Source of the DNA: Hyphomicrobiales bacterium
Lineage (GTDB): Bacteria > Pseudomonadota > Alphaproteobacteria > Rhizobiales > Rhizobiaceae
Reading direction: 5' to 3'
DNA length: 64,000 bases
Assembly: GCA_900467745.1 (NCBI GenBank)
Contig: UBQW01000047.1
Location: forward strand, 1 to 64,000
Positions 27,547-35,632 of the stretch are shown here, in pieces (the first letter of the stretch is position 1; the number at the start of each line of letters is the position of its first letter). Below the pieces are notes generated by a model. It saw only the letters and a list, made by a program, of their open reading frames with translations. It made no database searches and was not told where the DNA came from. A program made the translations under genes and the position numbers.

Positions 27547-27777
27547 ATGAGTGAACGCACCGTAGAAGATGCAACGAAGCGGATCTATGAATCCCTCCAG
27601 GCTGACAATGTCGAGATCGACGAGCGTATCGCAGACCTCAAGGCAGCATTGACGCGTGCGGGTCAGAAAGAGGCCGTGTTTGACCCCGCCAAGCTCGTAC
27701 AGAGCAATCGGGAGGGCCGGAAACGGATGAAGGCTTATTTCCGCCAGCGCGGTGTCGCGGTTAAATTCTCGGACTGA
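27547..27777 (+). CDS. Small hypothetical helical protein
   Basis: 76 residues from ATG 27547; CGGAG lies 8 bases upstream, too close to the ATG at 27541. Sequence TVEDATKRIYESLQADNVEI, DERIADLKAALTRAGQKEAV ends with RKRMKAYFRQRGVAVKFSD. Charged and helical, no family recognised, convincing codon and residue make-up. Confidence 0.62.
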   Translation: MSERTVEDATKRIYESLQADNVEIDERIADLKAALTRAGQKEAVFDPAKLVQSNREGRKRMKAYFRQRGVAVKFSD

Positions 27778-28036
27778 CGCATGCTTCTTTGGCATTGCGA
27801 ATGCAAGGATCACGCGGCTGTTGTCGCCACTCCTCGCACAGCGTTCGCGGGTCCCTGTGATGCGATCAAGGATCCTTCGCCCGCGAGCAAGGCCGGCCCT
27901 CCAACCGAGGCTACGTATGTTCATGCGAGACCTTCGCTCGCGAAGGTCTAAGGTAAGTGCTGCTTCTTCAATCTGGATAGCATTCCGCTGAGCAACAAAG
28001 CCATCAACTGTATCCGGTGTTCGCTCCCACGTTGTC

Positions 28037-28270
28037 CTAGCCGCCCGGGCCGGTGCGTGTGATCTCGACCAGCTTGCGTCGAGCAAGGGCCCAGCAATAG
28101 GCGAGCCGGATATCGGGCCCGGCACGATCCGGTGCGATCAGCCGATTATATCCGGCATAGCCGTCCACTTGTAGGATGCCGTGAACCCCTGCAATATCCG
28201 CTCGGCATGGTGACCGCCGCGACCCGGAGCATAGGTGAAGGCCACACCAGGCGGAGCGCCTCCGTTCCAC
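28037..28270 (-). pseudogene. IS66-family transposase (TnpC) remnant
   Basis: The frame from about 28160 to 28037 reads GILQVDGYAGYNRLIAPDRA, then LAYCWALARRKLVEITRTG, which is the IS66 transposase core; the usual CWAHARR is CWALARR here. The preceding homologous part, GGAPPGVAFTYAPGRGGHHA and ERILQGF, is in a different frame (about 28270-28175), so an indel separates them. No terminal repeats or other IS66 genes are present. A dead fragment. Confidence 0.8.
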
Positions 28271-28816
28271 ATATTGCTGCGAAAAAAACTTTCTGCCACC
28301 TTCGCGCTATTTCGGTCGGGAACAAACCTTTACAAGACGTTCGTCCGGCACTGAAATGTGCCAGTCGGAAGCCGTTTACTGCGTCCCTGGAAGCGAAGGA
28401 TTTAGGGGTGCTTTATTTACAGCTACGATACTCACGCGAGACCGTGACGTCGGCGGCGATAGGACACGGACGCGGCGTCGGCAGCAGACAGGTCAGATCC
28501 CAAGCGGCAAAGCCGTAGACCGTCGCGCAATGATGGGGCGTCACCGCACTGCATCAGCCAACTTAACGGGTTAAAATGCTGACCAACCTCTTTGACGCTG
28601 GAGGGGTGTCAACGATATGTTTGGGCGCTTCGCTGGAGCATCTAACCTGCGTGATCGCATTTCCCTTTCATCAGTCTCTATCCCTTATTCTGCAAAGATT
28701 TTGTTTTTTGGCTTGCAATTGCGTCAAGCCTCCCCATCTAAGCTATAGTAGCAGCCACGGAACGGGCGCTGCTTTTTAGAGCCGCGAAAAGCTCTAGCCC
28801 CAAGCGGGAGGACGCG
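28271..28816. other. No supported gene
   Basis: A 67-codon frame at 28576-28779 has a hydrophobic, Cys-rich translation but no ribosome site. The last 150 bases are AT-rich and probably hold the promoter of the micro-ORF at 28817. Confidence 0.4.
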
Positions 28817-28963
28817 ATGTCTTCCATAGCAAGAAATTCCAGACACCAACGCGCAATGCGATCCCTCCGCGGCCTGAGATACGGGGATTTCGTCATGAAA
28901 TCGATTCCGGTCATAGCTGTCGTATTCATTCTCTACGTCATACTGCAAGGCACGTTCTGGTAG
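28817..28963 (+). CDS. Putative single-span membrane micro-protein
   Basis: 48 residues: an Arg-rich cytoplasmic part (MSSIARNSRHQRAMRSLRGL) followed by one TM helix (KSIPVIAVVFILYVILQGTF) ending in Trp. GGGAGGA is 4-5 bases upstream of ATG 28817. The positive-inside layout and the ribosome site support a real gene; there is no family match from memory. Confidence 0.5.
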   Translation: MSSIARNSRHQRAMRSLRGLRYGDFVMKSIPVIAVVFILYVILQGTFW

Positions 28964-29035
28964 CATCCAGATTGCAGTTACAGAAATTGCGTCGTTTCCG
29001 GTGAGCGCTGGTCCAACCGACCAATTGGGGTTCCT

Positions 29036-29302
29036 ATGTCAGAACGCACAACAGAATCTGAGATTGTCTTTTCTCGTCCTTTTGCCCTAAGCGCTCTAGT
29101 CGTTCCGCTCGATGCGGGCACCTACCGAGTGATAGTTGATGAGGAACTGATAGAAGGACTGTCATTTCCCGCTTACCGAAGAACTGCAACGCATATCGAA
29201 ATACCGGCCCTTGGCGTCACTATCGGGACAAGGCAAATGTTGCAGGTTCATCCGCAGGACCTGGAGTCGGCAATCAAGAAGGATGCCGAGGGTAAGGAAT
29301 AG
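29036..29302 (+). CDS. Hypothetical protein
   Basis: 88 residues, beta-rich: IVFSRPFALSALVVPLDAGT, YRVIVDEELIEGLSFPAYRR, then TATHIEIPALGVTIGTRQML. No TM segment or signal peptide. Proteins with the PAYRRTAT pattern occur as small uncharacterised genes in rhizobia, in my recollection. ATG 29036. Confidence 0.6.
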   Translation: MSERTTESEIVFSRPFALSALVVPLDAGTYRVIVDEELIEGLSFPAYRRTATHIEIPALGVTIGTRQMLQVHPQDLESAIKKDAEGKE

Positions 29303-29347
29303 CGAGCGGCGCGTAACGGTACCTTATTTACAAAGGATTGCGGCGTT

Positions 29348-29521
29348 ATGGTTTCTCGGGCTGGTCGACGGATAATGGTGGCCGCTTTGGCAATTGGGCT
29401 CGCTCTCGCGGTCCTTTATGGATTGAGCAGCCCGTACGATGCTCATGGAGAAACCAATGGCGCAGGCCCCTGGATCTCGCGTGCGACAGGACAGGTCGCG
29501 GCCACCGCGACGTTCAAGTGA
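29348..29521 (+). CDS. Putative membrane-anchored micro-protein
   Basis: 57 residues from ATG 29348 (AAAGGA upstream). An Arg-rich start (MVSRAGRRI) is followed by one hydrophobic helix (MVAALAIGLALAVLYGL) and a short polar tail (SSPYDAHGETNGAGPW...). Could be a signal anchor or a secreted peptide. It precedes the 29547 gene by 25 bases. Confidence 0.45.
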   Translation: MVSRAGRRIMVAALAIGLALAVLYGLSSPYDAHGETNGAGPWISRATGQVAATATFK

Positions 29522-29546
29522 CGGCCGCAACTGAGGAGAGCAGCAA

Positions 29547-29747
29547 ATGACTGCCACGAAGGCTCAACAGCCTCATTCGTCCAGATTGGCCAGGGTCTGG
29601 ACAATAAGTGATTTTGCCAAACGCTTCCGGCTTGACCCGCTTGAAGAGAAACGACTGCTGAAGCTGTTGGGGCCAACTGCGACAGAGCGCCAGCTTCTTC
29701 TCAACGCCGGAAGAAGGCCGCTGAACCCCGCCGGGGACCTTGGATGA
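29547..29747 (+). CDS. Small hypothetical protein, paralogue of the 20148 gene
   Basis: 66 residues from ATG 29547 with GGAGAG upstream. TISDFAKRFRLDPLEEKRLL and KLLGPTATERQLLLNAGRRP align with the C half of the 20148 protein, including the LD, L-L, F/LG and ELL/QLL positions. Probably a small helical protein; function unknown. Confidence 0.62.
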   Translation: MTATKAQQPHSSRLARVWTISDFAKRFRLDPLEEKRLLKLLGPTATERQLLLNAGRRPLNPAGDLG

Positions 29748-29769
29748 AGAAGGCACAAACGTGCATGCG

Positions 29770-30177
29770 ATGAATATCGCGTCGGCAACTTCACCCAAGC
29801 CGAGATGGACAGCAATGTCGCATGTGCTCTCAATACTTGCTTCGCCTAAGTCTGAAGGATCAGAATCGATGTGCCCCACGCCCGAGGAACGAAAAACACT
29901 TAGACGCGTCCTCAAGCGGGCTGACTACGCCACTTCTGAGATGCAAGCGACCGAAGGTGATCGGCACTTGCAGGAGGTCGCTGTCATTCGTCGGATTGAG
30001 GCCGCAACTATCCCGACCGTCAATTATCCCGCGTCCAAACGGCAAAGACTGAATGCGGACTCTGCGGCTGTTTCAGCTTGGGAAAATGAGGGAGGGTCTG
30101 TGCTACGAAAGCCAAAAACGTCCGCAAGAAGGCTAAGCCGTTCACACGGAGTAAATTCCGATGAACCGATACGATAA
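29770..30177 (+). CDS. Doubtful hypothetical frame
   Basis: An open frame of about 135 codons from ATG 29770 (TTG at 29740 upstream). It contains PTPEERKTLRRVLKRADYAT and VIRRIEAATIPTVNYPA, which have some protein character, but the start lacks a good ribosome site and the C terminus is low-complexity. It may be coding or a chance frame. Confidence 0.28.
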   Translation: MNIASATSPKPRWTAMSHVLSILASPKSEGSESMCPTPEERKTLRRVLKRADYATSEMQATEGDRHLQEVAVIRRIEAATIPTVNYPASKRQRLNADSAAVSAWENEGGSVLRKPKTSARRLSRSHGVNSDEPIR

Positions 30178-30204
30178 GCCGAACTTCATGAAGGGATTCC
30201 CGAA

Positions 30205-30564
30205 ATGTACAATGCCAAGCGCGATGGTTACGGGAACGGCGCGAACCTTGCCATTCCGTCCATGGGCGAGATCGAAGGCCGTATGACGGTACTGGAGGTT
30301 GTCGCAATGACCTCGTTGAGCCTCCTCATCAAAGATGGTGACAAACATGCAGCCCAACAGGCTCTGTCAGCCATTCGCCGTGCGATGCGATTGAAATGCG
30401 AAGACATCAAGCTTTCGTCCTTGGATGCCGATTCTGCGATTGCATATGCGCAGGAGCTTTTCGAGGCAACTTTCGAAAACATGGGCCGGGAAGCAACGAA
30501 AAAAATTGCACCTTCGAGCAAACGCCGAGGTTCGCGCCGTTCCATCCCCGCGTTTCAGAGCTAG
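30205..30564 (+). CDS. Hypothetical protein
   Basis: 119 residues. Helical: GEIEGRMTVLEVVAMTSLSL, ALSAIRRAMRLKCEDIKLSS, DADSAIAYAQELFEATFENM, with a basic tail (SSKRRGSRRS). AGGGA lies upstream of ATG 30205. No family recognised. 12 bases before the PNPOx-like gene, probably co-transcribed. Confidence 0.55.
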   Translation: MYNAKRDGYGNGANLAIPSMGEIEGRMTVLEVVAMTSLSLLIKDGDKHAAQQALSAIRRAMRLKCEDIKLSSLDADSAIAYAQELFEATFENMGREATKKIAPSSKRRGSRRSIPAFQS

Positions 30565-30576
30565 GAGGATCATAAA

Positions 30577-31023
30577 TTGGGCGTTCGTGAAATGACTGAG
30601 CGCGAAAGTCGGGAGGTCGTTGCCCACCAAAATGTCGGGCATCTTGCCTGTGTCCACGACAATCGACCTTACGTCGTGCCTGTCCACTATGCGTTCGATG
30701 GGGAAAAGCTTTATGTCTTTTCCCTGGCGGGGCAAAAGGTAGATTGGATGCGGAGCAATCCGAACGCTTGCCTTCAGGTGGAGGAAAGCGGGGAACATCA
30801 CCGTTGGAGAAGCGTCCTCGTTCAAGGCACCTACGAGGAACTGCCGGACACTTCGGAACGGCACGACGAACGTCTTCACGCCTGGTCCCTCTTGCAAAAG
30901 CGGCCATTGTGGTGGGAGCCCGGCTCCTCCAAGCCCGGCACCGACTCGGAAGGTAAGGAAACTCCGATCTTCTTCAGTATCTCGATTGCTCAGATATCTG
31001 GCAGGGAATTGGTTGCGTCTTGA
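30577..31023 (+). CDS. PNPOx-like split-barrel flavin-binding protein
   Basis: 148 residues. MTERESREVVAHQNVGHLAC, RPYVVPVHYAFDGEKLYVFS and GQKVDWMRSNPNACLQVEES are the hallmarks of the small pyridoxamine-phosphate-oxidase-like/nitroimidazole-resistance (NimA-type) FMN-binding family. WRSVLVQGTYEEL follows. TTG 30577 stands 8-9 bases after AGGAGG; ATG 30592 is an alternative. Substrate unknown. Confidence 0.82.
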   Translation: MGVREMTERESREVVAHQNVGHLACVHDNRPYVVPVHYAFDGEKLYVFSLAGQKVDWMRSNPNACLQVEESGEHHRWRSVLVQGTYEELPDTSERHDERLHAWSLLQKRPLWWEPGSSKPGTDSEGKETPIFFSISIAQISGRELVAS

Positions 31024-31074
31024 ACGGCGCTAACGCCCTGAAGTCGCGGCAAGTTTGTACATCTGAAGGAGATC

Positions 31075-31600
31075 ATGTCTGCAGAGACAGGGCGCGAGAT
31101 ATCTGCGCAGGAAAATTCGCTTGGTGCCAATCGATACCTGGGAAAGCCCTTCGAGCTGCTGACGCAGCGAGAGCAAGCGGTATTCCGGCGACTGGTTTTA
31201 CGAAGGGCAATCACCCGCGATTCAAATCAGTCATTCGACGAGAAGCTTACCTCGGCTCAACGATTGCAGACCACGTAGCGAAATTCGGTGGTTCTTGGAC
31301 ATTCATTGCAATTTTCGCCGCTGCGCTCGCCATCTGGGTAACTGTCAATTTGATCGCAGCCTCGCACGCCTTTGATCCCTACCCGTTCATATTTTTGAAC
31401 TTGATCCTCTCCATGCTGGCGGCGGTTCAAGCGCCCGTTATCATGATGAGCCAGAACCGGCACGCTGCAAAGGACCGTGTCGACGCAACGCTCACGACAA
31501 GCTTGACGAGCTACGAAGCACTGAGGTCAAAGCTCTGGTCGCACAGCAATAAGAGCAAATCGCTATGCTGACCCGACTGGTGGTATCATCAACGAAATAG
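31075..31600 (+). pseudogene. DUF1003 membrane protein, decayed
   Basis: The DUF1003 family reads through three frames here. Part 1 (31075-about 31267): YLGKPFELLTQREQAVFRRL, DEKLTSAQRL. Part 2 (about 31268-31480): ADHVAKFGGSWTFIAIFAAA, AFDPYPFIFLNLILSMLAAV, APVIMMSQNRHAAKDR, with two TM helices. Part 3 (about 31484-31600): HDKLDELRSTEVKALVAQQ, stop TAA at 31550-31552, then EQIAMLTRL. The first switch fits loss of one G (CGATTGGCAG to CGATTGCAG), the second loss of one base near GACGC-AAC. AAGGAG precedes ATG 31075. The second break is less certain than the first. Confidence 0.78.
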
Positions 31601-32013
31601 GGGCTCCTCCTGGCTGCAGGAAAGACGCAGTTCGGCACATCGGCATGCGGATCCTGGCGGCCAGTGGCAGGCGCGCTAATCTCGCATCGAGAGTGACCGT
31701 CTTCGGCAGAACGTTTCAGTTCGGCGAATTCGTCTTCCTGGTTTTGATGACCTTCATGTTTGTTTCTTACCGCAGCACTTTCTCTTGTCCAGTCTAGGAT
31801 TGGGTGAAGCTCCGGTAACGTGTGTTTCGCGGGCGACGCCCCGTCGGGGGGGCATGACCGCAAATCTCACATCCTCGCCTTTTCCGTGTCTCAGTCGACC
31901 TTATCAGTGTCAGGGGCACAACGCTGACCATCAACCTGTGCTACTTAGCAAACTCTTAACTGGAACGCTTCTTGCAATGCAGCTTATATTAGCACTTGCA
32001 GGGAGAAAGTGTC
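31601..32013. other. Mostly empty region; one weak micro-ORF
   Basis: At 31645-31797 a 50-codon frame reads MRILAASGRRANLASRVTVF and EFVFLVLMTFMFVSYRS, which looks like a small membrane protein but lacks a good ribosome site. The rest shows no gene. GGAAC at 31962-31966 is followed by TT after 17 bases, one short of the EcfG spacing. Confidence 0.35.
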
Positions 32014-32310
32014 ATGGAATGCTACAGATCCGAAACGTTTTTATCGCTGACCCTGGTCGTCAATCAACGGACGATCAGAATCAGGACATTGATCGACGCA
32101 GCGAATGCCCTGCTTACCCACTGGGTCGATGATGACGGTGAAGAGTATGTAGTTGCTGTCAAGGAGTGCCTTGACGCGATAACGGGAAAAACGACCGTCG
32201 AGATTGCCAGAGCGGCATTCATCCGGGCGGTGGACGAAGCTGGCATGCGTATCATCGCGCTCGTCCACTCTGCGGGCAAACCCTTGCCAGGCGCAAGGAG
32301 CGCTGCGTGA
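32014..32310 (+). CDS. DUF982 protein
   Basis: 98 residues from ATG 32014, with GGGAGAAAG upstream. Pattern RIRTLIDAANALLTHWVDDD, VAVKECLDAITGKTTVEIAR, AAFIRAVDEAGM matches DUF982, a family multiplied in Rhizobiales and of unknown function. Convergent with the STAS operon. Confidence 0.82.
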   Translation: MECYRSETFLSLTLVVNQRTIRIRTLIDAANALLTHWVDDDGEEYVVAVKECLDAITGKTTVEIARAAFIRAVDEAGMRIIALVHSAGKPLPGARSAA

Positions 32311-32364
32311 GGCGCTGATGGCTGCGCCAGACACTTTCGCGATGTGCCGAGGGGGCTCCATCGT

Positions 32365-32703
32365 TCAAGCTAGTCGTAGATCGAGCTGCGGGTAGAGTTT
32401 TTTCAGGTTGGGGAGCGATTTTGTCTGCCAGGGATACTGGCTCGTCCCTTTGATGACCAGTTGGACCGTCGGGTTTTTCCGCGCCTCGATCGTAAGTTTT
32501 GCCAGAAGGTTGATGCCGGAGGAATTCAAGAACTCCAGTCCCGTCAGATCAAGGATGACGCGATCATGCTCGGCTCCCAACATCCCCGAAGCCAGCGCAT
32601 AGATTGGAGCATAGGCGTCTGGTCCGGCCAACCGTAAGACACCGTCAAAATAGACCTCGTTGCCTTGCGCCCACACTCTGAAGTCTTCGTCTCTGATTTC
32701 CAT
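32365..32703 (-). CDS. STAS-domain regulator (slr1659-like, anti-anti-sigma type)
   Basis: 112 residues, a single STAS domain: MEIRDEDFRVWAQGNEVYFD, VILDLTGLEFLNSSGINLLA. The phosphorylatable Ser is expected at Ser61 (first Ser of NSSG, aligned to SpoIIAA). KGTSQYPWQTKSLPNLKKLY is characteristic of slr1659-type regulators, which occur next to slr1658-type ATPases, as here. Last gene of the operon, 7 bases after the ATPase gene. By analogy with SiaC/SpoIIAA it would be phosphorylated by the ATPase and dephosphorylated by the PP2C protein, then bind a partner. Confidence 0.85.
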   Translation of the reverse strand: MEIRDEDFRVWAQGNEVYFDGVLRLAGPDAYAPIYALASGMLGAEHDRVILDLTGLEFLNSSGINLLAKLTIEARKNPTVQLVIKGTSQYPWQTKSLPNLKKLYPQLDLRLA

Positions 32704-32710
32704 CGTTTGC

Positions 32711-33271
32711 TCACAAATTTGAGGTCAAGGGAACTGCAACGGCGGCCGTCGTCGTTAACATGATACGGTCTGTCTCATGGGGGCTGAACTCCCATGTCAT
32801 CTTGGCACCGTAGTCACTGAGAAGCGTGAGCAACCCCAGGCCTGACGTACTCCCGTCGGAAAGGGCATTCGCTTCAATCTGCCGGATCAGCAAATCGCCG
32901 GGATCCTCGTCGAGGATTTGATCGAGTTTGCGCTGAAACACCTGCGATGTTCCCCCATCTATAGGGTTTCGGACACGTAGGAGGAACTCAGTACCGCTGA
33001 GGCAAGCCTCGATTTCGATTTGCGCTGGCAACCTGAACTTGACAGCGTTCTCGATCAATTCGTTGGCAAGATAGCTGATACTGTGGTGAACGTCGTTGTA
33101 GCTTTCCTTTTTCGACGCGAACGGCATCGCCATGACTTCCGCGATGAAATCTGACGTGACGCCTGAATGCCTCCAGCCCAATTGCAATGGGCCGTCGATG
33201 AGTGTCAGGCGCGCCCCGCCTTCGAAGTTCAGGTCCACCAGCTCGGCGGAACCGTAGATTTTCCTCGCCAT
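32711..33271 (-). CDS. slr1658/SiaB-like HATPase regulator
   Basis: 186 residues. HATPase_c features: ISYLANELIENAVKFRLPAQ (N box), LRVRNPIDGG, and STSGLGLLTLLSDYGAKM (G-box-like) followed by LTTTAAVAVPL. The layout is that of DUF6272/slr1658 and SiaB-type serine-protein kinases or anti-sigma factors, which act on STAS proteins. It starts 3 bases after the PP2C gene and is followed by its presumed STAS substrate. Confidence 0.85.
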   Translation of the reverse strand: MARKIYGSAELVDLNFEGGARLTLIDGPLQLGWRHSGVTSDFIAEVMAMPFASKKESYNDVHHSISYLANELIENAVKFRLPAQIEIEACLSGTEFLLRVRNPIDGGTSQVFQRKLDQILDEDPGDLLIRQIEANALSDGSTSGLGLLTLLSDYGAKMTWEFSPHETDRIMLTTTAAVAVPLTSNL

Positions 33272-33274
33272 ACC

Positions 33275-35632
33275 TCACCTATGCCGCAATACGAGAAGCG
33301 TGATATCGTCGTGGATCTTGTGAGATCCCACATATTCCATCAGGGTGTTGGTGATCCCCAAGACAATTGCGTCGGCACTTTTGTCTTTCAAGCGCAAGGC
33401 CTCTGTGCAAAGGCGATCTATTCCGAACAGCTCCCCGGCGCTGTTTTCGGCCTCCGTCACGCCATCGGTATGAAGTACAATGATATCATCTTGTTCGAAC
33501 GGAATTCTGATCGAATTTACGAACGGAGAAATATCAGCTTCAAGCCCGATCGGGAGGCCAAGATCCATGGTGTCGATCCGTTCGAGCTTGCCGTTGGAGC
33601 GGATCACGATCACTTCTTCATGCTGACCGGACAGGATCATCTCCTTGCCATCATAATCGAGAAAGGCCAGCGTGACGTGCTTGTCGATCTTCGTTCGCTC
33701 GATGTTTTTGTAAAGGGCGCTGTTCAAGTCGGTCAGGAACTTAACCGGGTCGGTGTTTCCCGCTTCCTGAAGTGCTCGGGCAACGGACTGCACCATCAGC
33801 ATTAGAACGCCGCTTTCCAGGCCGTGACCGGTGACGTCACCGATGCCGATCTTCAGACGGTCACCGCTTTCGAGAACGTCGTAGTAGTCGCCGCCGACCT
33901 CGTCTGCGGCTCGCATGTAGGCGGCCACTTCAAGCGTTCGCGCGGATTTTAGCTCCGCCTCCAAGGGCAGAACCATCATCTGGATCCGCTCGGCAACCGC
34001 CAACTCTGATCCCAAGCGACGGTTTTCCCGCTCAAGCTGGGCGTTGAGAGCGGAAATCTCCTCCTTGGCGTCCTCGATTTCGGCGGTGCGTTCCTCGACC
34101 AGTTGTTCCAGGTTTTCGGTATGGAAGCTGATATCCTCTGCCATCTTGTTGAACGCCTCGGCGGCTGCGCCAACCTCGTCACGGCTGGTTACGGCCACGC
34201 GTGCTGAGTAGTCCTTGGCTTGAATCCTTTGCGCGGCGCTGGCGAGTGCACTGACGCCAGCGGTTATTCGCTTCGATGCAGCAAGGACTGCCACGGTAAC
34301 GATCAGCAGCGATCCGAGGATCGCCAATATCTGGTAGGCAACGATCCTGTTTGTAGCATCGGTGATCTTGCTCTGTGCGGTGACAAGAGAGGCGTAAATT
34401 TCCTGTTCCGGAACAACGATGCCAAGAGACATGGTTTCCGATCGCACCGGCCCCGTCGACCACAGGTTGGTCGCAGGCAGCTTCTTCATGATGAGCATGA
34501 ACGGCACTTGGTTGCCATCGACATTAAGGAGCAGGTGCTGGATCCCCTCTTGTTGATTGAGGGCCAGTTTCGCGATAGCCGGCTGTGTACTTGTTCTGAG
34601 CGACCTTTCGACGCCGGTAACGCCGCTCCCCTTCCCTTCGCTGGCGGCATTCACCCCGATTGTGTTTTCGCCCGTCTTGTTGATCGCGATGACGTTGCCA
34701 TCGGACATCGCGAGGAATCCAAAACCACTCTGTGCGACTTTGACGTTTTCGACGATCTGCGCCAGTTGATCGAGCGTGATATCCGCGCCGACCGTGCCGA
34801 CGACATTCTTCCTGTCGGTTGTCCATAGGGGATGAAAGAAGCTCACGATCAGCTTGCCGGTAATTGCATCCGTGTAGGGAGCCGTTTGCGTAATGTCGGA
34901 GGCGGTCGGTCGCGTCGAGGGGTCTATCGCCCAAGCCTGCCATGATTCATAAAGTCCTGGAAAAAAGAACTCCCAGAAGTTGGCATCGTTATGCCCTGGG
35001 TAAAGGCGATCAAAAGTCTGTGCCTGGTCCGTATAGGGCGATGTACGGAAAATGGGCCGCTCCTTGGGCCCGATGTAATACATCTGCAGCTTTGACGAGC
35101 CACTTCTCAGGAGACTGGGAGCCACAATGTCCAAGACCGCGCTGGTGTCGATTTCGGCTTGAACGTCTGGTCGAGGCAAATGATCCTGACCCAGGAGATA
35201 ACCCCAGACGCTGACCACGGAGGCGGTACCGGGGGCGTTTTGCGCCCACCGGCCTTTCGGGTCATATGTGACCCGAGTACTTCCCGGGTAGGCCATCGCC
35301 GCAGACATCCCGATCTTAGCAGCCAGTGCTGGGTCCGCGATCTGGTTTTGCATGATCCCAGCAAGGACCGTCACGTCGCTATGAACTTGATCGATGAGTA
35401 GCGAGACCTGCGATGCGGTCGAACTGGCATATGACTGCAGGTAGTCCTGGCTGGCACTCTCCAGACCATGGCCGACCTCGGTCGCGGCATCGCGAGAGAG
35501 CCGTTGAACGTTCCAAAGAGCAAGCCCGCCGCTGACAACAAGGTCAAACAAGACAGCGCCGCCGACCAAAAGAACGAACTTGGCTCGAAATGAACCCCAG
35601 CGTATCGAGGGCTTAGCGGTTGTCTGATCCAT
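33275..35632 (-). CDS. Membrane PP2C/SpoIIE-type phosphatase with Cache and HAMP domains (SiaA/RsbU-like)
   Basis: 785 residues. TM1 about 17-38, periplasmic dCache sensor about 40-425 (VVSVWGYLLGQDHLPRPDVQ region and GTVGADITLDQLAQIV), TM2 about 435-457, HAMP about 457-510, a coiled coil to about 555 (LVEERTAEIEDAKEEISALN), then the SpoIIE/PP2C domain: ADEVGGDYYDVLE, GIGDVTGHGLESGVL, LHTDGVTEAEN and DDITLLVL, so all metal-binding Asp residues are present. Predicted to dephosphorylate the STAS partner(s) in response to an external signal. Its ATG overlaps the methyltransferase stop (TGATG). Confidence 0.93.
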   Translation of the reverse strand: MDQTTAKPSIRWGSFRAKFVLLVGGAVLFDLVVSGGLALWNVQRLSRDAATEVGHGLESASQDYLQSYASSTASQVSLLIDQVHSDVTVLAGIMQNQIADPALAAKIGMSAAMAYPGSTRVTYDPKGRWAQNAPGTASVVSVWGYLLGQDHLPRPDVQAEIDTSAVLDIVAPSLLRSGSSKLQMYYIGPKERPIFRTSPYTDQAQTFDRLYPGHNDANFWEFFFPGLYESWQAWAIDPSTRPTASDITQTAPYTDAITGKLIVSFFHPLWTTDRKNVVGTVGADITLDQLAQIVENVKVAQSGFGFLAMSDGNVIAINKTGENTIGVNAASEGKGSGVTGVERSLRTSTQPAIAKLALNQQEGIQHLLLNVDGNQVPFMLIMKKLPATNLWSTGPVRSETMSLGIVVPEQEIYASLVTAQSKITDATNRIVAYQILAILGSLLIVTVAVLAASKRITAGVSALASAAQRIQAKDYSARVAVTSRDEVGAAAEAFNKMAEDISFHTENLEQLVEERTAEIEDAKEEISALNAQLERENRRLGSELAVAERIQMMVLPLEAELKSARTLEVAAYMRAADEVGGDYYDVLESGDRLKIGIGDVTGHGLESGVLMLMVQSVARALQEAGNTDPVKFLTDLNSALYKNIERTKIDKHVTLAFLDYDGKEMILSGQHEEVIVIRSNGKLERIDTMDLGLPIGLEADISPFVNSIRIPFEQDDIIVLHTDGVTEAENSAGELFGIDRLCTEALRLKDKSADAIVLGITNTLMEYVGSHKIHDDITLLVLRHR

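Noticed and set aside
31962..31985. EcfG-type promoter before the DUF982 gene
   Set aside because: GGAAC is followed by TT after only 17 bases, one short of the accepted 18-19; I did not list it as a promoter.
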